DNA of 64,000 bases from Lachnospiraceae bacterium KM106-2 (lineage in GTDB: Bacteria; Bacillota; Clostridia; Lachnospirales; Lachnospiraceae), in NCBI GenBank assembly GCA_009731425.1, contig AP018794.1:682001-746000 (forward strand). Reading direction: 5' to 3'. Below, one piece after another: positions 61,195-64,000 of the stretch. The notes under the pieces were generated by a model. The model was not told where the DNA came from. It did not search any database and worked only from the letters and a program-made list of their open reading frames with translations. Position 1 is the first letter of the stretch; each line of letters starts with the position of its first letter. A program made the translations under genes and the position numbers.

Positions 61195-62418
61195 ATGTTG
61201 AATTTCTTGATGAGAGATATAAGGTCATTTATTAGAAGACGAAATATAATCATTATTCTAGTGATCTTAACTTTGGCAGGCGGCGCCTTTTGGCATGTGG
61301 CGAATACTCGTAAAGAAGGAGCTGAGCCACAAAATCCTAAGGTAATGCTGCATTTGGGTGTGATAGACGAGGATGGATCAAAATACTCACAGATGTTAGT
61401 GAAGTATTTTCAGAATACGGATACCTTTACGAATTTTGCAGATATTACATTGGATAACAGAAAGGTAATTGAAGCAGATTATGAGAAAGGTAAGATCGAT
61501 GCTTATTTAGTCATACCAAAAGGATTTGTAAAAAGCTTGATTCAGATTGATAATATACCGATTCAGGCAGTGATTAACTCTTCAGATCCTACTATGACGA
61601 TTATTCTAAAGAATATTTTGAGCAGTTATGAGAAATATATTTCAAGTGTTGAATTAAATGCAGTTGGACTTTATGATGTCATGGCGGAAGATAGGATGCC
61701 GCAAGAGCTGATCGATAAAACAAATGAGCGCATCAGCCTTGCTCTTGTTATGACAGCGCTGGGAAGAAACTCATTTTTTCAAATGCATGCCATTGAAAAA
61801 CTTCCGGCAACCTCTGTTGTTGAGTATTATTTTTATGTTGTTTTGGCAGTCGTGATGTTGTATTCTAGCATGTTAATAGGTATTCAATATCAGAGAGAGT
61901 GTAAGAATGGGACTTTTTCTCGAATGCGGTTGGTTCGTGGATATACAATTAAGTATCTAAGCTATCTGATCATGAGAAATATTGTCCTGATTGGAAGTTC
62001 TGTATGCTTGTTACTCAAACTCTTTTTTGCGGTACGCCAAGAAGAGGTGAATGCAGAGATGTATCTTTTACTGTTCATTTACCTCTTTGTACTACATGGC
62101 CTGTTTCTTTTGTTGGCATCCTTTTTTATGAATGGAAGGGGTTACTTGATTACTGGAAATATCGTGATCTTGATCAGTTGTATTATAGGCGGCTGTGCAA
62201 TTCCTTTTATGTACCTCCCAACGAACTTTCAGAAGCTTGCTTCTATGACACCAAGCTACTTTTATATCAAAAGAATGATGAAGTTGAAAAATGCAGAGAT
62301 GGCATTTATGTTGGGTGAAAAAGCAGGAATGTTATTATTAGGTGCATTCTGTTTGCTTGTGTCTTATTGGATGATCGAGCAGATACAAAAGAAGAGAGGG
62401 GCAGCGCTTTATGAATAG
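61195..62418 (+). CDS. ABC-2 type transporter permease, 407 aa
   Basis: The ATG at 61195 follows AAGGAGAGTAAGT. One N-terminal membrane helix (IIIILVILTLAGGAFWHV), an external domain of about 170 residues (GVIDEDGSKYSQMLVKYF, YLVIPKGFVKS) and five C-terminal helices are visible. This is the ABC2_membrane_3 architecture, as in YhgE- or drug-type permeases. The partner gene overlaps it by 8 nt, so the two should form a heterodimer. No ATPase gene is seen in the window. Confidence 0.88.
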   Translation: MLNFLMRDIRSFIRRRNIIIILVILTLAGGAFWHVANTRKEGAEPQNPKVMLHLGVIDEDGSKYSQMLVKYFQNTDTFTNFADITLDNRKVIEADYEKGKIDAYLVIPKGFVKSLIQIDNIPIQAVINSSDPTMTIILKNILSSYEKYISSVELNAVGLYDVMAEDRMPQELIDKTNERISLALVMTALGRNSFFQMHAIEKLPATSVVEYYFYVVLAVVMLYSSMLIGIQYQRECKNGTFSRMRLVRGYTIKYLSYLIMRNIVLIGSSVCLLLKLFFAVRQEEVNAEMYLLLFIYLFVLHGLFLLLASFFMNGRGYLITGNIVILISCIIGGCAIPFMYLPTNFQKLASMTPSYFYIKRMMKLKNAEMAFMLGEKAGMLLLGAFCLLVSYWMIEQIQKKRGAALYE

Positions 62419-63640
62419 ATTGAAACGGTGGGGCGAAGAATGGCTTGCCCTTCTGAAATTAAATATCAAATTGTTACTTTCTAATCGACCGGCTATCGTA
62501 CTGTTTGTTGTATTGAGTGTATTATTTATTGTTTTATCTTCTGGTTTATCCAATGAGGCGGAGAAACGGAGCAGTATTCCGGTTGGAATTCTCGATCGGG
62601 ATAAGACGGGATTATCGGAGCGGTTCCTAAAAGGACTTAAAACATCAGAAGCGCTGTATCTGATCCCGGGAAGTGATACTGAGTTAGAAAAAATGCTGGA
62701 AGATGAAAAAATCAAGGCTTATTTTGTGATTGAGAGAGGATATGAGAAAAAGATTGAAAAAGGTCAGACCAATGGTGTGGTATCGATGTATTATTTGAAA
62801 GAGAATAGTGCAGTATCCATTTTGACAGACTTGGCAGCAAAATATATGATCTCGGATATCGCTTTCTACAAGAGTTATTTAATGTATCAGTCCTTGGGGA
62901 CGGATTATGAGATTCAAACCAAAAAACAATATGCAACGCGATTAGATCAAATAGAATCAGACGATAATTTTAAGTTCTCGATTGAGACAAAAATTGAAAA
63001 TCGAAAAGGAATGGAACAGCATGAAGAGGTGAAAAATGATCTCCTTTATCGACAAGTGATCATTGGAATGCTTGCTGTATTTCTTGCTTTTTTGATTATG
63101 TTTTTGATCTTTGGGGTGAGAAAAGAAAAAATGGTAACTAGGCGGTTAATATTGACTGGCATATCGCCATCGATCGATCATATAGGGACTATTTCGTCCG
63201 TATTATTATGTTTGAGCCCTGCATTTCTAGTAATTAGCATATTACTATCTAATGTAATTCAAAAATCAGGATTAGTGGCTTATATCGAGATATTTATTAT
63301 GCTTTTGTTATTTTCCTGGGTAAGTGCTGAGCTCTTTTATTTGTTGAGTCAAATGTGTGAAAAAGTAATCGCATATCAGTTCATAGGAAGCCTTTTATTG
63401 CTTGGGATAGGAGGCGTAAGTTTGCTGACGATTCTTGCAAATCTTATTTCGGGAGAAATATTAAAAATTGCAAAAATAACACCAAATTACTGGTTTATTA
63501 AAAGATTTACTGATATAATAGTGAAAAGAAATGGATTTGACCTATGGGGTGTTCCAAATACGATGTTAGTGGTAATTGGAGTGGTCTTCATCATCTTAGG
63601 AAAAGGGATGATGTATATAGGTCAGAAAATACAACAATAA
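62411..63640 (+). CDS. ABC-2 type transporter permease, second subunit, 409 aa
   Basis: The ATG lies in the end of the first permease gene. The layout is the same: a helix (PAIVLFVVLSVLFIVLSSG), an external domain (GILDRDKTGLSERFLKGL, IKAYFVIERGYEK), then five helices. The sequences differ enough to be old duplicates. It likely exports a drug, lipid or polymer with the first permease. Confidence 0.88.
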   Translation: MNRLKRWGEEWLALLKLNIKLLLSNRPAIVLFVVLSVLFIVLSSGLSNEAEKRSSIPVGILDRDKTGLSERFLKGLKTSEALYLIPGSDTELEKMLEDEKIKAYFVIERGYEKKIEKGQTNGVVSMYYLKENSAVSILTDLAAKYMISDIAFYKSYLMYQSLGTDYEIQTKKQYATRLDQIESDDNFKFSIETKIENRKGMEQHEEVKNDLLYRQVIIGMLAVFLAFLIMFLIFGVRKEKMVTRRLILTGISPSIDHIGTISSVLLCLSPAFLVISILLSNVIQKSGLVAYIEIFIMLLLFSWVSAELFYLLSQMCEKVIAYQFIGSLLLLGIGGVSLLTILANLISGEILKIAKITPNYWFIKRFTDIIVKRNGFDLWGVPNTMLVVIGVVFIILGKGMMYIGQKIQQ

Positions 63641-63658
63641 AATATTTGTGAGGGAATT

Positions 63659-64000
63659 ATGAAAAAAGAGAACTCAAAATTGATTAAAGAAATAAATGAA
63701 GGTAAGAATCTAGAGGTAGCTTTACCGGCATTTTCTACTAAGTTGTGTGATTCCTATAATGAGATTTCGTTGTTACAATTAGGGATGAATTATTATTCAT
63801 TACATGATAGTGTCATGGAACATAAGGTGGAAGAGGAAACAGTCGTTGAAGTAATGGATGAGATCCACCATTTCATTAAAAAGATTTTCGTAGAACATAA
63901 GATGATGGAAGAGAGAGAAGAGTTGATTGAAAATCTTGATTCTCTTCGTAATACGATTATTGAACATATGGAATTACTGACAATGTATACAGATCAGTTC
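63659..64000 (+). CDS. Gene cut by the window end, at least 114 aa
   Basis: An ATG at 63659 after GTGAGGGAATT opens a frame that runs to the last base (114 codons) without a stop. The visible part is acidic and helical, with KENSKLIKEINEGKNLEVA and HKMMEEREELIENLDSL, and no membrane segment. It is probably in the permease operon. It does not look like an ABC ATPase. Confidence 0.75.
   Translation, partial: MKKENSKLIKEINEGKNLEVALPAFSTKLCDSYNEISLLQLGMNYYSLHDSVMEHKVEEETVVEVMDEIHHFIKKIFVEHKMMEEREELIENLDSLRNTIIEHMELLTMYTDQF

Overview
The window is low-GC Firmicutes DNA. Strong AGGAGG-type ribosome binding sites, GNAA-loop terminators, a DUF6465-like gene, a giant 2-hydroxyacyl-CoA dehydratase activase and a protein-mannosyltransferase fusion all point to a Clostridia host, most likely Lachnospiraceae. 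That placement is an inference from gene content, not a search.

Positions 1 to about 31,894 are the right-hand part of a prophage. Its left end, with the main integrase, the repressor and the intact ssrA gene, lies outside the window. The right end is a 26-bp copy of the tmRNA 3' end (31869-31894) followed by the terminator of that gene, so the phage is integrated in ssrA. Its layout is: (a) 74-5948, a tightly packed and often overlapping run of small genes. Many encode Cys-rich zinc-knuckle proteins. The run also holds a DNA methyltransferase, a GIY-YIG nuclease, a DUF551 protein, an HhH protein and, last, an ArpU/DUF1492-like late regulator followed by a terminator. (b) 6041-8007, an accessory island with two odd phage tRNA genes flanking a small tyrosine recombinase, plus small unknown genes. 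(c) 8034-16285, a head module in exact lambda order (cos-like site, Nu1, A, W-like, B, C with nested Nu3-like scaffold, D, E, FI-like, FII-like, Z). (d) 16287-28607, a P2-type contractile tail (sheath, tube, E with -1 frameshift E', tape measure, X, D, V, U, W, J, I, fibre). (e) 28686-29812, holin and a glucosaminidase-LysM endolysin. (f) 29813-31692, a hairpin-rich non-coding block, a Rha regulator, a moron with its own promoter (membrane-anchored FxLYD protein) and a small phage gene next to the attachment site. The structural module looks complete: a lambda-head, P2-tail myovirus.

Positions 32,031 to 64,000 are host chromosome. In order they hold small envelope proteins; a GT-B glycosyltransferase-like protein with an alpha/beta hydrolase; a Gfo/Idh/MocA oxidoreductase; a two-component system; a lipoprotein and a PH-domain protein; a chemoreceptor followed by cheV; a zinc-ribbon/coiled-coil membrane protein; an isolated hisH-hisF pair with a divergent uracil-DNA glycosylase; the 1408-residue activase on the minus strand; a LysM protein with a large in-frame tandem repeat; corA behind a leader of about 230 nt; an inactive rhomboid-like protein; pyk; a GT-C/discoidin-like/PMT fusion; and two ABC-2 permeases followed by a gene cut by the window end.

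Most interesting for follow-up: a beta-clamp-like motif (Q-x-D-I-F/S) shared by three adjacent phage proteins; a tRNA-Cys-like gene with an expanded anticodon arm and a tRNA with an Ile UAU anticodon; the Cys-rich early cassette; the four-hairpin region before rha; the corA leader; and the activase, rhomboid-like and PMT-fusion genes.
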